Below, piece by piece: positions 1 through 9,149 of a DNA stretch of 64,000 bases; within the stretch, counting starts at the first letter, position 1, and each line of letters opens with the position of its first letter. The notes under the pieces were generated by a model that was given only the letters and a program-made list of their open reading frames with translations, did not search any database and had not been told where the DNA came from. The stretch is from NCBI RefSeq assembly GCF_006517175.1, contig NZ_CP041186.1, forward strand, positions 2,879,001 through 2,943,000. Direction: 5' to 3'. The position numbers were made by a program, and so were the translations under genes. Origin of the DNA: Persicimonas caeni. GTDB lineage: Bacteria > Myxococcota_A > Bradymonadia > Bradymonadales > Bradymonadaceae.

Positions 1-233
1 AGGCGGGCGACGCCGTCGTGTTGCCGGCGGGCACCGGCCACAAGCGCCTCGAGTCGAGCAGCGACTTTCGGGTGGTGGGCGCCTACCCCGGCGGCCAGAG
101 CTACGACATGAACACCGGCGCTCCCGACGAGCGCCCCGAGGTGGTCGACAATATCCGGCGGGTGGGCCCCCCCGACAAAGATCCGCTCTTTGGCGACGCG
201 GGACCGTTGGTCGACATCTGGGGGAGTGTTTAG
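1..233 (+). CDS. Cupin-domain protein, C-terminal fragment (YjlB-like)
   Basis: Only the last about 77 codons are inside the window; the frame is open at the left edge, so the start is outside. The visible part reads GDAVVLPAGTGHK followed by VVGAYPGGQSYDM. This matches the second half of a cupin beta-barrel (the PAGxGH motif supplies a metal-binding His). The tail with a DPLFG motif followed by GPLVDIW resembles YjlB-type cupins, a family of unknown function. The stop is TAG at 231-233. Family assignment is by motif only; substrate unknown. Confidence 0.65.
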   Translation, partial: AGDAVVLPAGTGHKRLESSSDFRVVGAYPGGQSYDMNTGAPDERPEVVDNIRRVGPPDKDPLFGDAGPLVDIWGSV

Positions 234-288
234 GCGCAATTAAAAACGCGTGGCCCACCGGCGGCGTTCGCGTTAAGATACCGCGGCA

Positions 289-1602
289 ATGAGCGATACA
301 AAGAACAAGCCCGACAAAGAGGGGGGCGAGTGGAGCCGCCAGACCAGCTTGAGCGGGCTGGTCGACGCGCCCGAATCCAGCCCTGGGGTCGAGCCCGAAT
401 ACCTCGCCAAGCTCAGCCACCGCATGCGCAACGCGATGAACGTCATCGTGGGCTACAGCGAGTTGGTCGCCGAAGTGCTCGTGTCCGAGGAGAGCGGGCT
501 CGAGCGCGAGCTGGGAAAGATCGTCGACTCCGCGCACGACATGGTCGAGTTGGTCGGCGATATCGAAAAGGCGATCGAGACGGCGCGCGCTCGCCAGGAG
601 CGCGCCGATGTGACGCGGCGACTGGCCGAGCGGCTCAATCAGGCGCTGACGCCCGATCAGTTCGTCCACTCGGTGGTCGACAGCCTGGGCGACTTGTTCG
701 CGTGCGACTGGGTCGAGCTGTGGCTCGAAGACCAAGGGACGCTGACCTGCGTGGGGGCATCCCCGCGCCTGCCGGAGCCCTGCGCGCCGGTGCCGTCGGC
801 TGCGCAAAACCGCCTCTTCGCCCCGCTCTTCAGCGGGGAGCGCACGCACGAGGTCTCGGGAGCCGCGGCCGTCGACGCGCTGCGCGAGCTCTACGGCGAG
901 GCCGAGGTCGGCGAGTGGGTCGCCGCGCGGATTGATCACGACGACGAGCTGTTGGGGGCGCTTGTGCTACGCGCCGAAGACGCCGTGCGTCTGGGCGAGC
1001 AAAAGCTGCGCTCGCTCGAGCCGGTCTGCGCTCAGCTCGGGATCGCGCTGGGCCGAAGCCGGCGCTTCGATCAACTCGTCAACCGGGCGCATCGCGACCC
1101 GCTGACCGGTTACCTGAACCGCCGGCGCTTCTTCGAGCTGGCCAGCGCCGGGCTCACCGGGGCGCAGGCGGCCGACGAGACTATCGCGCTGCTGATGCTC
1201 GACATCGATCACTTCAAGGATTTCAACGACACCTTCGGCCACCAACTGGGCGACGAGGTCCTCAAGCTGGTCTCGCGCTCGTGCGCCGGGCAGTTGCGCG
1301 ACACCGACCTGTTCGGCCGCTTCGGCGGCGAAGAGTTCATCGTGCTCGCCCGCCACGTCGACTCGGCCCAAACCGCCCACCTCATCGCCGAGCGCCTGCG
1401 AAACGCGGTCGCCTCGCTGGGCATCGCGCAGCAAGACCAACTCCTGTCGGTCACCGTCAGCATCGGCTACGCCCTGTCCGAGCCCGGCGCCGAGCTCGAC
1501 GAACTCATCGGCCGCGCCGACTCGGCGCTGTACGCCGCCAAACATCAGGGCCGCAACCGCGTGGTGCAATACGCCGACGTCAACGACACCCTCGAGATGT
1601 AG
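289..1602 (+). CDS. Diguanylate cyclase with HisKA-like and GAF-like N-terminus
   Basis: Predicted to make cyclic di-GMP from two GTP. The 437-residue protein has no membrane segment, so it is probably cytosolic. Residues about 36-95 look like a HisKA dimerisation helix pair (KLSHRMRNAMN, His44) but no HATPase follows, so it probably serves dimerisation. Residues about 115-255 look GAF-like. The GGDEF domain is at about 265-430, with LDIDHFKDFND, the active-site motif GGEEF at 346-350, and an inhibitory-site RxxD (R337-D340) five residues before it. Product inhibition is therefore expected. GGEEF is an active variant. ATG start; the upstream 55 bp are AT-richer and could carry the promoter. 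Flanking genes are unrelated. Confidence 0.9.
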   Translation: MSDTKNKPDKEGGEWSRQTSLSGLVDAPESSPGVEPEYLAKLSHRMRNAMNVIVGYSELVAEVLVSEESGLERELGKIVDSAHDMVELVGDIEKAIETARARQERADVTRRLAERLNQALTPDQFVHSVVDSLGDLFACDWVELWLEDQGTLTCVGASPRLPEPCAPVPSAAQNRLFAPLFSGERTHEVSGAAAVDALRELYGEAEVGEWVAARIDHDDELLGALVLRAEDAVRLGEQKLRSLEPVCAQLGIALGRSRRFDQLVNRAHRDPLTGYLNRRRFFELASAGLTGAQAADETIALLMLDIDHFKDFNDTFGHQLGDEVLKLVSRSCAGQLRDTDLFGRFGGEEFIVLARHVDSAQTAHLIAERLRNAVASLGIAQQDQLLSVTVSIGYALSEPGAELDELIGRADSALYAAKHQGRNRVVQYADVNDTLEM

Positions 1603-1686
1603 AACGATGGATGAGCAGACCTAGAAGGTCGGCCTCCTATGGTGTAAGTTGGCCAAACGAAGATATCCCCCTGCGAAGTACCGACT

Positions 1687-3015
1687 TTGGCCGCCGACAC
1701 CGACATTGCCGTCTTTCATGATTCGACCGGCGAGTTGATCGCCGAGCGCTACGAGGTGCTCGACGAGATCGGCCGTGGCGGCCAGGCGCTGACCTTTCTG
1801 GCGCGCGACCGGCAGACCGACGAGCGCGTGGTGCTCAAGGAGCTCGACCTGCGACGGGCGGGCGACTGGAAGGCGGTGGAGTTGTTCGAGCGCGAGGGTG
1901 AGGTGCTGCGCTCGCTCGCCCACCCCGCGATTCCGCGCTACATCGATGCGTTCCAGGTCGACGGCACCGCCGAAGACACCGATATCATTCGCTTCTTTCT
2001 GGCCCAAGAGTTCGTCCCCGGCGAGTCGTTGCGCGAGCGGATCGAAGCCGGGCGACTGCTCGACGAGGAGGAGGCGCGCCGGTTGCTCGTCGAGATATTC
2101 GACGTGCTCGATTACCTGCACTCGAAGAGCCCGCCTGTGGTCCACCGGGACATCAAGCCGGCCAATATCATCATGCGTGCGGACGGAGGTATCGCGCTCG
2201 TCGACTTCGGCGCGGTCCAAGAGGTCGTCCAGGAGACCGCCGGCGGCGACACGATTGTGGGTACCAGCGGCTTTTTGCCCCCCGAGCAGCTCATGGGCAA
2301 GGCGAGCCCGGCGAGTGACCTGTACGCGTTGGGGGCGACGGTGGTGTACGCGATGGGCGGGGTGCACCCCGCCGACATGCCGATGCGCGGGATGCGCCTC
2401 GACTATCGCGGGGCGGTGCATTGCTCGGCGAAGCTCGACAAGTTGCTCGAGAAGATGCTCGAGCCGGCCGTCGAAGACCGGCTCAGCGACGTCAGACAGG
2501 CCCGCGGGCAGTTGAGCGACGAGACGAGCCTGCCCGCCAAGAGTCGCACGAAGCTCGCCACCGAGCCGGTGACCATCGAGCGCGACGCCGACACGCTCAC
2601 CGTCACGGTCGCCCCGCGCGTTCCCCAGCACACCCCGTTTTCGATCACCGCGCTGGCCGTGGCGTTGGTGCTCCCCTTTTTGGTCGTCTCCTCGAAGGTG
2701 CTCTACTTTGCGGCGGCCGTCCCCATCCTCGCCGCGATGACCTTTTGGGTGGGCGACTTCGGCGTGCTGACCCACGTCATCGAGCTCACCCCACGAACGT
2801 TCAGCATGCAGCGCCGCTGGGGGCTGCTGCGCTGGACGGTGCGCGGCCAACTCGACGACCTGCACGGCGCCGACGTCTACACGCCCGAGTCGAGCCCCAA
2901 ATTCTCGCTGCTCGACGGCACCAAAGAGCGCGTCATCGCCGCGCGCCTCGACGAGGCGAGCTGTCGCAAGATGGGCAAGCATATCGAGATGTACTTGGAC
3001 GAGTATAACCGCTGA
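1687..3015 (+). CDS. Hanks-type Ser/Thr protein kinase with membrane-anchored C-terminal domain
   Basis: A 442-residue protein kinase. The Gly-rich loop GRGGQA is at 29-34, ATP-binding Lys51 in VVLKEL, catalytic loop HRDIKPAN at 153-160 and DFG at 173-175, followed by GTSGFLPPEQ. All catalytic residues are present. Two hydrophobic segments at about 318-355 form a hairpin, followed by a compact about 80-residue domain that may be PH-like. The kinase would sit on the cytoplasmic face of the membrane. The start is a TTG: it is the only start-type codon between the in-frame upstream stop (TAA at 1645) and the kinase core. The stop overlaps the ATG of the next kinase gene by one base, so the two are translationally coupled. 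Substrate unknown. Confidence 0.88.
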   Translation: MAADTDIAVFHDSTGELIAERYEVLDEIGRGGQALTFLARDRQTDERVVLKELDLRRAGDWKAVELFEREGEVLRSLAHPAIPRYIDAFQVDGTAEDTDIIRFFLAQEFVPGESLRERIEAGRLLDEEEARRLLVEIFDVLDYLHSKSPPVVHRDIKPANIIMRADGGIALVDFGAVQEVVQETAGGDTIVGTSGFLPPEQLMGKASPASDLYALGATVVYAMGGVHPADMPMRGMRLDYRGAVHCSAKLDKLLEKMLEPAVEDRLSDVRQARGQLSDETSLPAKSRTKLATEPVTIERDADTLTVTVAPRVPQHTPFSITALAVALVLPFLVVSSKVLYFAAAVPILAAMTFWVGDFGVLTHVIELTPRTFSMQRRWGLLRWTVRGQLDDLHGADVYTPESSPKFSLLDGTKERVIAARLDEASCRKMGKHIEMYLDEYNR

Positions 3016-4379
3016 TGACGCAGGCTATCGCCGACAAATCGAGCGCCAAGAGCGCGCGCTACGAGCTCCTCGACGACCTGGGCGGCGGGCAGACCGCCAC
3101 ACACCTGGCGCGCGACCGCGACACGGGTGACGAGGTCATTGTCAAGATGCTCGACGTGCGCCAGTCCGACGAGTGGAAGGCGGTCGAGTTGTTCGAGCGC
3201 GAGGCCGAGCTGCTCGCAGCCCTCGACCACCCGGCGATTCCGAAGCTGTTGGACGCGTTCGTCGAGCAGGACGAAGCGGGCCATCGCGCGCGGCTCTTCT
3301 TGGTCCAGGAGTACGTCGAGGGCACCGACCTCGCCCGGGCGGTCGAAGAGGGCTTTCGAGTCGACGAGGAGCGCGCGAAGCAAATCGCCCGCGAGTTGCT
3401 CGAAGTGTCGAGCTACCTGCACGCCCAGGACCCGCCGGTCATCCACCGCGACATCAAGCCGGCCAACATCATCCGGGGCACCAGCGACGACGGCAGCGAA
3501 CGGCTGCACCTGGTCGACTTCGGCGCGGTGGGCCGGTTCGTGTCGGCCAAGGGCGGCTCGACGGTCATCGGCACAGCTGGGTACGTCCCCACCGAGCAGC
3601 TCGCCGGGCGGGCGACGCCCGCCAGCGACCTGTACGCGCTGGGGGCCACGCTGGTGTACTTGCTGTCGAGACGCCCTCCTTCGGAGCTTCCGGTCGAGCG
3701 CATGCGCCTGGCGTTTCGCAAGGTGACCAACGTGAGCGAGGAGTTCGCCGAGTTCCTCGACCGGCTACTGGCGCCCGCGCCCGAAGACCGCCCCAAGGAC
3801 GCCACCCAGGCGCTCGCCGAGCTCGACAGCCTGGGCTCGAAGCTGCCCGTGCGTTGGTCGGGGAGCATCGACAACCAGCCTCGGCGGCTGCGCCCGCCGT
3901 CTGGAACCAAGATCACCGTCGACCGGCGCCCCGACCACCTCGAGGTCTACCTACCACACGCCTACGGCCATTACGGGCTATCCCTGATGCTCCCTTTTGG
4001 ATATCTGGCCGTGGCCGTCGCGTCGAGCGAGGGGCTTTCCGCCCTCGCAGGGATCGCGCTGTTCACTTTGTTGGCGGTGGTGCCCTATGTGGTCTCGCGC
4101 TTGATCGACCTTCGCCTGGTGCTCACACCGGAGCGCTTCGAGCGAACCTACGGCTGTTTGGGAATGCGCTTCAAGAAGTCGCTGCCCACCGAGCAGTTCG
4201 AGGGATTCGAGTTGGGAAACGTCAGCGCCGTCGGCAGCCAGCGAAGTATGCCCGGCCTGATCGTCAAGAGCAGCGCCAAAGACGACGAGTTGACGATCCC
4301 GATGGGCATCTCGAAGGCCGAGCGACGATGGATCGCCAAGTTGTTCGAGCCGGAAGCCCCTGAAGAGCCCGACGAGTGA
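3015..4379 (+). CDS. Hanks-type Ser/Thr protein kinase, paralog of the preceding gene
   Basis: A 454-residue kinase with the same plan as its neighbour: Gly-rich loop at 23-28, Lys44, HRDIKPAN at 144-151, DFG at 168-170, then two hydrophobic segments near 325-370 and a small C-terminal domain. It reads as a tandem duplication that has diverged strongly outside the kinase core. The ATG overlaps the previous TGA (TGATG), and its own stop overlaps the GTG of the following ATPase gene (GTGA). The four genes 1687-6071 are therefore one coupled operon. Role unknown; a pair of membrane kinases with an ATPase and an arrestin-fold partner suggests a stress or envelope signalling module. Confidence 0.87.
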   Translation: MTQAIADKSSAKSARYELLDDLGGGQTATHLARDRDTGDEVIVKMLDVRQSDEWKAVELFEREAELLAALDHPAIPKLLDAFVEQDEAGHRARLFLVQEYVEGTDLARAVEEGFRVDEERAKQIARELLEVSSYLHAQDPPVIHRDIKPANIIRGTSDDGSERLHLVDFGAVGRFVSAKGGSTVIGTAGYVPTEQLAGRATPASDLYALGATLVYLLSRRPPSELPVERMRLAFRKVTNVSEEFAEFLDRLLAPAPEDRPKDATQALAELDSLGSKLPVRWSGSIDNQPRRLRPPSGTKITVDRRPDHLEVYLPHAYGHYGLSLMLPFGYLAVAVASSEGLSALAGIALFTLLAVVPYVVSRLIDLRLVLTPERFERTYGCLGMRFKKSLPTEQFEGFELGNVSAVGSQRSMPGLIVKSSAKDDELTIPMGISKAERRWIAKLFEPEAPEEPDE

Positions 4380-5017
4380 CCCCTTTGCAACTCCCCTTCG
4401 CCCACCTGAACCTTCGCCGTAACCCATTCGGCGAGGTCCCCCCCGAGGAGCGCGGCCGCCTGGCGGTGGTCGACGTCGAGCGCTTTGTCCCGAAGCTCGC
4501 CGCGCCGGGGTTCGTGGTGGAGTTCGTCGGCGATTGCGGGCGGGGCAAGACGACGCACCTGCGTGCGCTGTGGGATCGGTCCCCCAATGCGCCCTTCGTC
4601 AAAGTGCCCGAGAAGGCGCGGGGGTTCGACGTGCCCGACGCGCCGTTGGTCTTTGTCGACGAGGCGCAGTTTCTGGGGCGTTGGCAGCGGCGGCGCACCT
4701 TCCGGGGCGAGCGCTCGTTTGCCGTGGGCACCCACGAGAGTTTGGCGAAGGTGTACGAGCGCGCCGGGCTCGACTGGATAATGATCGAGGTGGGCGGTGT
4801 CGACGCCGAGCGTGTCCGCCAGATGATCGAGCGGCGTTTGGAGTGGGCGCGGCGTGAACCCGGGCCGCTTCCGCAGGTGACAAATGCGGCGATTGCGGCC
4901 ATGCTCGAGCGTCACGGCGATGACCTTCGTGCCATCGAGCACCACCTATACGAAGTTTTTCAGAGACTCGAGGAGATCCGCGATGTCGAAGTGCACCATC
5001 TTGGTCGAGCTGGATGA
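4376..5017 (+). CDS. P-loop ATPase (ExeA/AAA-like), small
   Basis: A 213-residue ATP-binding protein. Walker A is GDCGRGKTT near residues 53-61 and Walker B is LVFVDEAQF near 90-98, with the Asp-Glu pair expected for ATP hydrolysis. The opening (FAHLNLRRNPFGE) resembles the start of ExeA/GspA and TniB-like AAA ATPases, where NPF precedes the nucleotide-binding core. No membrane segment is seen. Start is GTG overlapping the TGA of the upstream kinase; the 3-prime end overlaps the next gene by 35 bp. It presumably acts with the kinases, but the partner is unknown. Confidence 0.72.
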   Translation: MTPLQLPFAHLNLRRNPFGEVPPEERGRLAVVDVERFVPKLAAPGFVVEFVGDCGRGKTTHLRALWDRSPNAPFVKVPEKARGFDVPDAPLVFVDEAQFLGRWQRRRTFRGERSFAVGTHESLAKVYERAGLDWIMIEVGGVDAERVRQMIERRLEWARREPGPLPQVTNAAIAAMLERHGDDLRAIEHHLYEVFQRLEEIRDVEVHHLGRAG

Positions 5018-6071
5018 CCCAACGCGCCAGTACGTCCCGGGCGATTTGGTCAGCGGCGAAGTCCACGTGACCGTCGACAGCGACTGCAAATGCGACGCGC
5101 TGATGGTCGAGCTCGCCTGGGAGACCCACGGCCGCGGCAACCACGCCGAAGGGGTCAGCACGCTGGACATCCCGTTTCAGGGCACCTGGAGCGCCGGCGA
5201 CGAGCACACCTACCCGTTCCGATTCACCGTGCCCAACGGGCCATACACCTACCACGGCCACTACCTGAACGTGGACTGGTACGTGCGCGCCCGAGCCGAT
5301 ATCCCGTGGGCGATCGACCCGAAGGGAAAGGCCGACTTTTTGGTCGGCCCAGGACCGAAGACCGACCCGGCGAGCTATATCAACACCGACGAGTGGCACG
5401 ATGGGCTCGACACGAAGCAGGCGCCGAGCGCAGCCAACGCCGGCTGCCTGTTCTTCTTCGGCATGGTCTTTGGCGGCTTCGGCGTCTTCATGATGATGAT
5501 GATCCTCGCTACGGGAGGCGACGCAGGCGCCAGCGTCATGGCCGCGCTAGGGGGCTTGGTCTTTCTCGCCATCGGCGGCTCGATGATGTTCGCCGCGGTG
5601 CGCAACCCGTTGGCCCAAAAGAAGCTGGGCACCGTCGAGGTCACGCTGCCCGACGAAGTGCTGCACCCGGGCAACAGCCTGCCGGTGACCGTCACACTGG
5701 ACGCGGATGCACGCGACGACATCACCATCGCCACCGCCACGCTCATGTGCCGCGAGCGCGTGGTGTCGGGCAGCGGAACCAACAAGAGCACCCACACCGA
5801 AGATATCTTGGTCGAGCCGCTCGAGCTCGAGGAGACCGCGGGCGCCCCGGGCGGACGCATGGTCCTGGAGGCGCTCCACCGCCTCCCCCAAGACGCCGCC
5901 CCGAGCTTCTACGCCGACGACAACGAGCTCTTGTGGCTCGTCGAGGTCCACGTCGATGTACCCAACTGGCCCGACTACAAGGAGGAGCGCTTCTTCGAGG
6001 TGCGGCCGGGGGTGGGGCGTGGGGCTGGCGAGGAGAAGAAGCCTGCGCTGGAGGCGGGCGCGGTTTGGTAG
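4983..6071 (+). CDS. Arrestin-fold membrane protein
   Basis: A 362-residue protein with two beta-sandwich segments. Residues 1-120 (LVELDDPTRQYVPGDLVSG, with PYTYHGHYLNVDWYV) resemble the N-terminal arrestin-like fold of Spo0M and eukaryotic arrestin-domain proteins. Residues about 210-350 look like a second sandwich (EVLHPGNSLPVTVTL). Between them are two adjacent hydrophobic segments at about 148-200. ATG at 4983 is chosen because residues from it match the arrestin fold start; a more upstream frame extension lacks such similarity. Last gene of the kinase operon, ending inside a perfect palindrome that also serves the convergent glutamate dehydrogenase gene. Confidence 0.62.
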   Translation: MSKCTILVELDDPTRQYVPGDLVSGEVHVTVDSDCKCDALMVELAWETHGRGNHAEGVSTLDIPFQGTWSAGDEHTYPFRFTVPNGPYTYHGHYLNVDWYVRARADIPWAIDPKGKADFLVGPGPKTDPASYINTDEWHDGLDTKQAPSAANAGCLFFFGMVFGGFGVFMMMMILATGGDAGASVMAALGGLVFLAIGGSMMFAAVRNPLAQKKLGTVEVTLPDEVLHPGNSLPVTVTLDADARDDITIATATLMCRERVVSGSGTNKSTHTEDILVEPLELEETAGAPGGRMVLEALHRLPQDAAPSFYADDNELLWLVEVHVDVPNWPDYKEERFFEVRPGVGRGAGEEKKPALEAGAVW

Positions 6072-6094
6072 GAGCGCGGCATGCCGCGCTCCTA
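6069..6094. terminator. Perfect 26-bp palindrome between convergent genes
   Basis: The bases from the TAG stop of the arrestin-fold gene onward form a perfect inverted repeat with no loop mismatch (13 bp each side, centred on GCATGC at 6079-6084). It lies five bases from the stop of the glutamate dehydrogenase gene on the other strand. There is no T-run, so a bidirectional terminator or mRNA 3-prime-end protecting hairpin is inferred. Confidence 0.6.
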
Positions 6095-6098
6095 CTTA

Positions 6099-7340
6099 CT
6101 ACTTCGCCATAATCGCCTCATCGAGACGCTCGAGCGCCAGGGCGTAGGCCGCGACGCGTGGCGGAAGATCGCGGTCGTCCATCACGTCGAAGACCTCGTG
6201 GGTCGTGCGCAAGATGCGCCGTTCGAGGCGCTCGGCGACGGTGTCTTCGTCCCAGCGCTCGCCGGTGCGGTTTTGGCGCCATTCGAAGTAGCTGACGGTG
6301 ACGCCGCCGGCGTTGACCAGGATGCCCGGGTAGATGGGGATGTCGTTGCCGGCGAGGATGTCGTCGGCGGCCGAGGTGATCGGGCCGTTGGCGACCTCGA
6401 AGATCATGTCGGCCTGGACTGTGTCGGCGTTGTCTTCGTCGATGGCGTCTTCGAGGGCGGCGGGGACGAGCACGTCGACGTCGAGGGCGAGCAAGTCGTC
6501 GTTGCCCATTTCTTCGCCGTCTCCTGCCTCGCCCACCGCGTCGACCGAGCGTTCGACGCGCTTCTTCTGCCAGATCTGTTCGACGTCGAGCCCCTCGGGG
6601 TGGTGCAGCGCGCCTTTGGAGTCGCTCACCGCGACCACCTTGTAGCCGTCGGCGGCGAGCATGCGGGCCAGGCCGCCGCCGGCCGAGCCGAAGCCTTGGA
6701 TGGCGACGCTCGTCTCGTTGGGGTCGCGCCCGTCGCGCTCGATGACCGCGTTGATGATGTGGCGCGCGCCGCTGGCCGTGGCCGTGTCGCGGCCCTTCGA
6801 GCCGCCGAGGGCCAAGGGCTTTCCGGTGAATGACTCGGGGGTATTCTCGCGCTTGATGCGGCTGAACTCGTCGGCCATCCAGCCCATGACGGTGGCGTCG
6901 GTGTAGACGTCCGGGGCGGGGATGTCGACGCGGGGGCCGATGACGTCGGCGATGGCGCTGATATACCCGCGGCTCAATCGCTCGAGCTCGCAGCGCGACA
7001 GCTCGCTGGCGTCGACGGCCACCCCGCCCTTGGCCCCACCGAAGGGCAGGTCGTTGAGCGCGCACTTGAAGGTCATCCAGAAGGCCAGCCGAATCACCTC
7101 CTCCATGTCGACGTCCGGGTGGTAGCGGATCCCCCCTTTGGCCGGGCCGCGCGAGTCGTCGTAGCGCACCCGAAACCCCTCGAAGACACGTAAATCCCCG
7201 TTGTCCATGCGCACCGGCACCGACACCTCCAGGGCGAGCCTGGGAGCGCAAAGGATGCGACGGGCGTCGGGGCTCAGGTCGACGTGCTGACAGGCGGCGT
7301 CGAGGCGAGCGCTGGCGTCTTCGAGTCTCTCGTGGGGCAT
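6099..7340 (-). CDS. Glu/Leu/Phe/Val dehydrogenase (glutamate dehydrogenase type)
   Basis: NAD(P)-dependent oxidative deamination of an amino acid, most likely glutamate. The 413-residue length fits the hexameric family. Signatures are the substrate-binding GPAKGGIRYHP, the catalytic-lysine region LPFGGAKGGVAVD, the PAPDVYTD loop, and the nucleotide-binding GFGSAGGGLA. The ATG at 7340 is preceded by an excellent Shine-Dalgarno (AGGAGG, 8 bases upstream). A 13-codon upstream extension exists but lacks one. The gene stands alone, divergent from the exosortase gene. The loop motif alone does not settle NAD versus NADP. Confidence 0.92.
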   Translation of the reverse strand: MPHERLEDASARLDAACQHVDLSPDARRILCAPRLALEVSVPVRMDNGDLRVFEGFRVRYDDSRGPAKGGIRYHPDVDMEEVIRLAFWMTFKCALNDLPFGGAKGGVAVDASELSRCELERLSRGYISAIADVIGPRVDIPAPDVYTDATVMGWMADEFSRIKRENTPESFTGKPLALGGSKGRDTATASGARHIINAVIERDGRDPNETSVAIQGFGSAGGGLARMLAADGYKVVAVSDSKGALHHPEGLDVEQIWQKKRVERSVDAVGEAGDGEEMGNDDLLALDVDVLVPAALEDAIDEDNADTVQADMIFEVANGPITSAADDILAGNDIPIYPGILVNAGGVTVSYFEWRQNRTGERWDEDTVAERLERRILRTTHEVFDVMDDRDLPPRVAAYALALERLDEAIMAK

Positions 7341-7493
7341 CGTTTGTCCTCCTGCACATTTTCTGCACAAGCTCTCCAAGGTTTCACCACACCCTGAACA
7401 TCACCACTGCAAGGCCGGTGGCCATCCTTCGAAGCGGATGATGGAAGAGCCCATGCTTCGCTTACTCGGCTTCGCTGATTCGGCTTCGATTAG
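7341..7493. promoter_or_regulatory. Divergent intergenic region, gdh / exosortase
   Basis: 153 bp between two divergent start codons, so promoters for both genes must lie here. It contains the AGGAGG ribosome site of the dehydrogenase gene and a TTCGCTGATTCGGCTTCG stretch that resembles the GATTCGCT tandem repeat at 56.0 kb. I cannot place -35/-10 boxes with confidence. Confidence 0.4.
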
Positions 7494-9149
7494 ATGGATA
7501 GGATGCGTAACCACCCTGCACAGAATCACAACCGGCCATGGCTCGTCGGCGCGATCGTCGCGCTCGGCGCGCTCGTGCTGGCCGTCGAGCCGGTGCTGTG
7601 GCTCGTCGAGACGTGGACGACGCCGGCCTACGACAGCCCGGGCGGCTGGATCTTTGCGCTGGTGGCCGGGCTGTTTGGATGGAGCGTGTCGAGCCGACAG
7701 ACCGCACATGCCTTAACTCAGCAAGCCTCGACGCAGCACGCCTGGTGGCTGCTCGCCGGCACGGCCGTGCTTCGGCTGGTCGGCCAGGTGCTGGCCATCA
7801 ACGTGCTCGGGGCGTTGGCGCTGGCGGTCGACGTGTACGCCGTGGGCGTGTTGTGTAGGCTGGGCCGACGCGAGCGGGCCGTGTCGCCGTTTTGGCTGGC
7901 GGTGCTCTTTGCCTTCTCGCTGCCCGTCGAGCGAATCTTCCAACGCGTTATCGGCTACGGTCTGCAGCACGTGTCCGCCGCCGGCTCGTGCAGCCTGCTC
8001 AGCACGGTCTTCGACGACGTGACCTGCGCCGGGGTCAACATCACCCTGGCCGGCCAGCCCGTGCTCGTCGACCTGCCCTGCTCGGGCGCTCGCGGGCTGG
8101 TGCTCTTGTCGGTCTTGTTCTGCGGCTTGGCCGCGCTGGCGCGCCCTAATCTTCGCCAAGCACTCGTCGGCATCGGCCTGGCGGTGGTCTCGGCGCTGGT
8201 GGCCAACTCGGTGCGCATCGCGTCGCTGGCGGTGGGGATCGCGTTTCCCGAGGCGGTCGGCGTCGACGTGATGGCCCAGCCCTGGCACGACATCGCCGGC
8301 CTGGCGGCGTTGGGGTTTGGGGTGATGCCGTTGGTGTGGTGGGCGAACCTCATACGTACGCCTCGCCACCCCTCCCCGAGCGGGCAGGTGCCGAGCATCG
8401 TTTGCGAGGCGGAGGGGGCGTCGAAGGACGAGGAGCCTCTTTCTGCCCCCTCCGACGGCATGGCGATCGCCTTCTTGGCCTGCGCCCTCGCCATCATCTT
8501 CGCCCCGCAAAAGCCCGTCGACGTGGCCCAGCGCCTCGACCCCATCGCCCTGCCCTCGACACTGGGCGGCCACCCCGCCGCGCGCCAGTCGCTGAGCGAC
8601 CTCGAACAAGACTACTTCACCCGCTTTGGCGGCGCGGCCGCCAAGGCGAGCTACGGGCCGCATACGCTGCTGGTGGTGCGCACGAGCGCGCCGCTTCGCC
8701 ACCTGCACGCCCCCGACGAGTGCCTGTCGGGCGCAGGCTTCCGTGTCGAAACCGCCGGTATCAGCGGCCACGCGCTGCCCGGGGCGACCTACCGAGCGAC
8801 CGCCCCCGACGGCAGCGAGTGGCGAGTCGTCGTCACCTACGTCTCCGACTCCGGCGACGTCGCCACGAGCGTGTCGGAGGCCGTGTGGCGCTGGATGCGA
8901 GACACCGACTCGACCTGGACCGCCATCGAGCGCATCCACCCGGCCCACGCGCCCCTGGCCGAAGCCGAAGCGTTCGACCACGCCGTGGCGAGAGCGTTCG
9001 ATTTGAATCGACCTTCTGCACTGCGAGACGGAGCCGATTGGGTTGGTGCCGATCAATCCCCCGGGGCTCGCCCCGGGGCTGCACCGGCGAGAGCTCCGCT
9101 GGGGGCAAGCCCCCGCTCCGCGACATCCCCCAAACCCCTAAATCCCTAA
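7494..9149 (+). CDS. Exosortase fused to EpsI-like domain
   Basis: A membrane transpeptidase-like enzyme of the exosortase/archaeosortase family that processes PEP-CTERM-type proteins. About eight hydrophobic segments lie within residues 17-285. The catalytic triad is visible: Cys196 in VDLPCSGARG, Arg241 in NSVRIA and His265 in PWHDIAG. After another membrane segment (about 322-338) residues 350-510 form an EpsI-like periplasmic domain (HAPDECL, His405-Cys410), so two usually separate proteins are fused. The following gene encodes a protein with a PEP-type sorting tail and lies only 22 bp downstream, suggesting a dedicated enzyme/substrate pair. The start may be ATG 7494 or 7503; neither has a strong ribosome site. 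Confidence 0.88.
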   Translation: MDRMRNHPAQNHNRPWLVGAIVALGALVLAVEPVLWLVETWTTPAYDSPGGWIFALVAGLFGWSVSSRQTAHALTQQASTQHAWWLLAGTAVLRLVGQVLAINVLGALALAVDVYAVGVLCRLGRRERAVSPFWLAVLFAFSLPVERIFQRVIGYGLQHVSAAGSCSLLSTVFDDVTCAGVNITLAGQPVLVDLPCSGARGLVLLSVLFCGLAALARPNLRQALVGIGLAVVSALVANSVRIASLAVGIAFPEAVGVDVMAQPWHDIAGLAALGFGVMPLVWWANLIRTPRHPSPSGQVPSIVCEAEGASKDEEPLSAPSDGMAIAFLACALAIIFAPQKPVDVAQRLDPIALPSTLGGHPAARQSLSDLEQDYFTRFGGAAAKASYGPHTLLVVRTSAPLRHLHAPDECLSGAGFRVETAGISGHALPGATYRATAPDGSEWRVVVTYVSDSGDVATSVSEAVWRWMRDTDSTWTAIERIHPAHAPLAEAEAFDHAVARAFDLNRPSALRDGADWVGADQSPGARPGAAPARAPLGASPRSATSPKPLNP

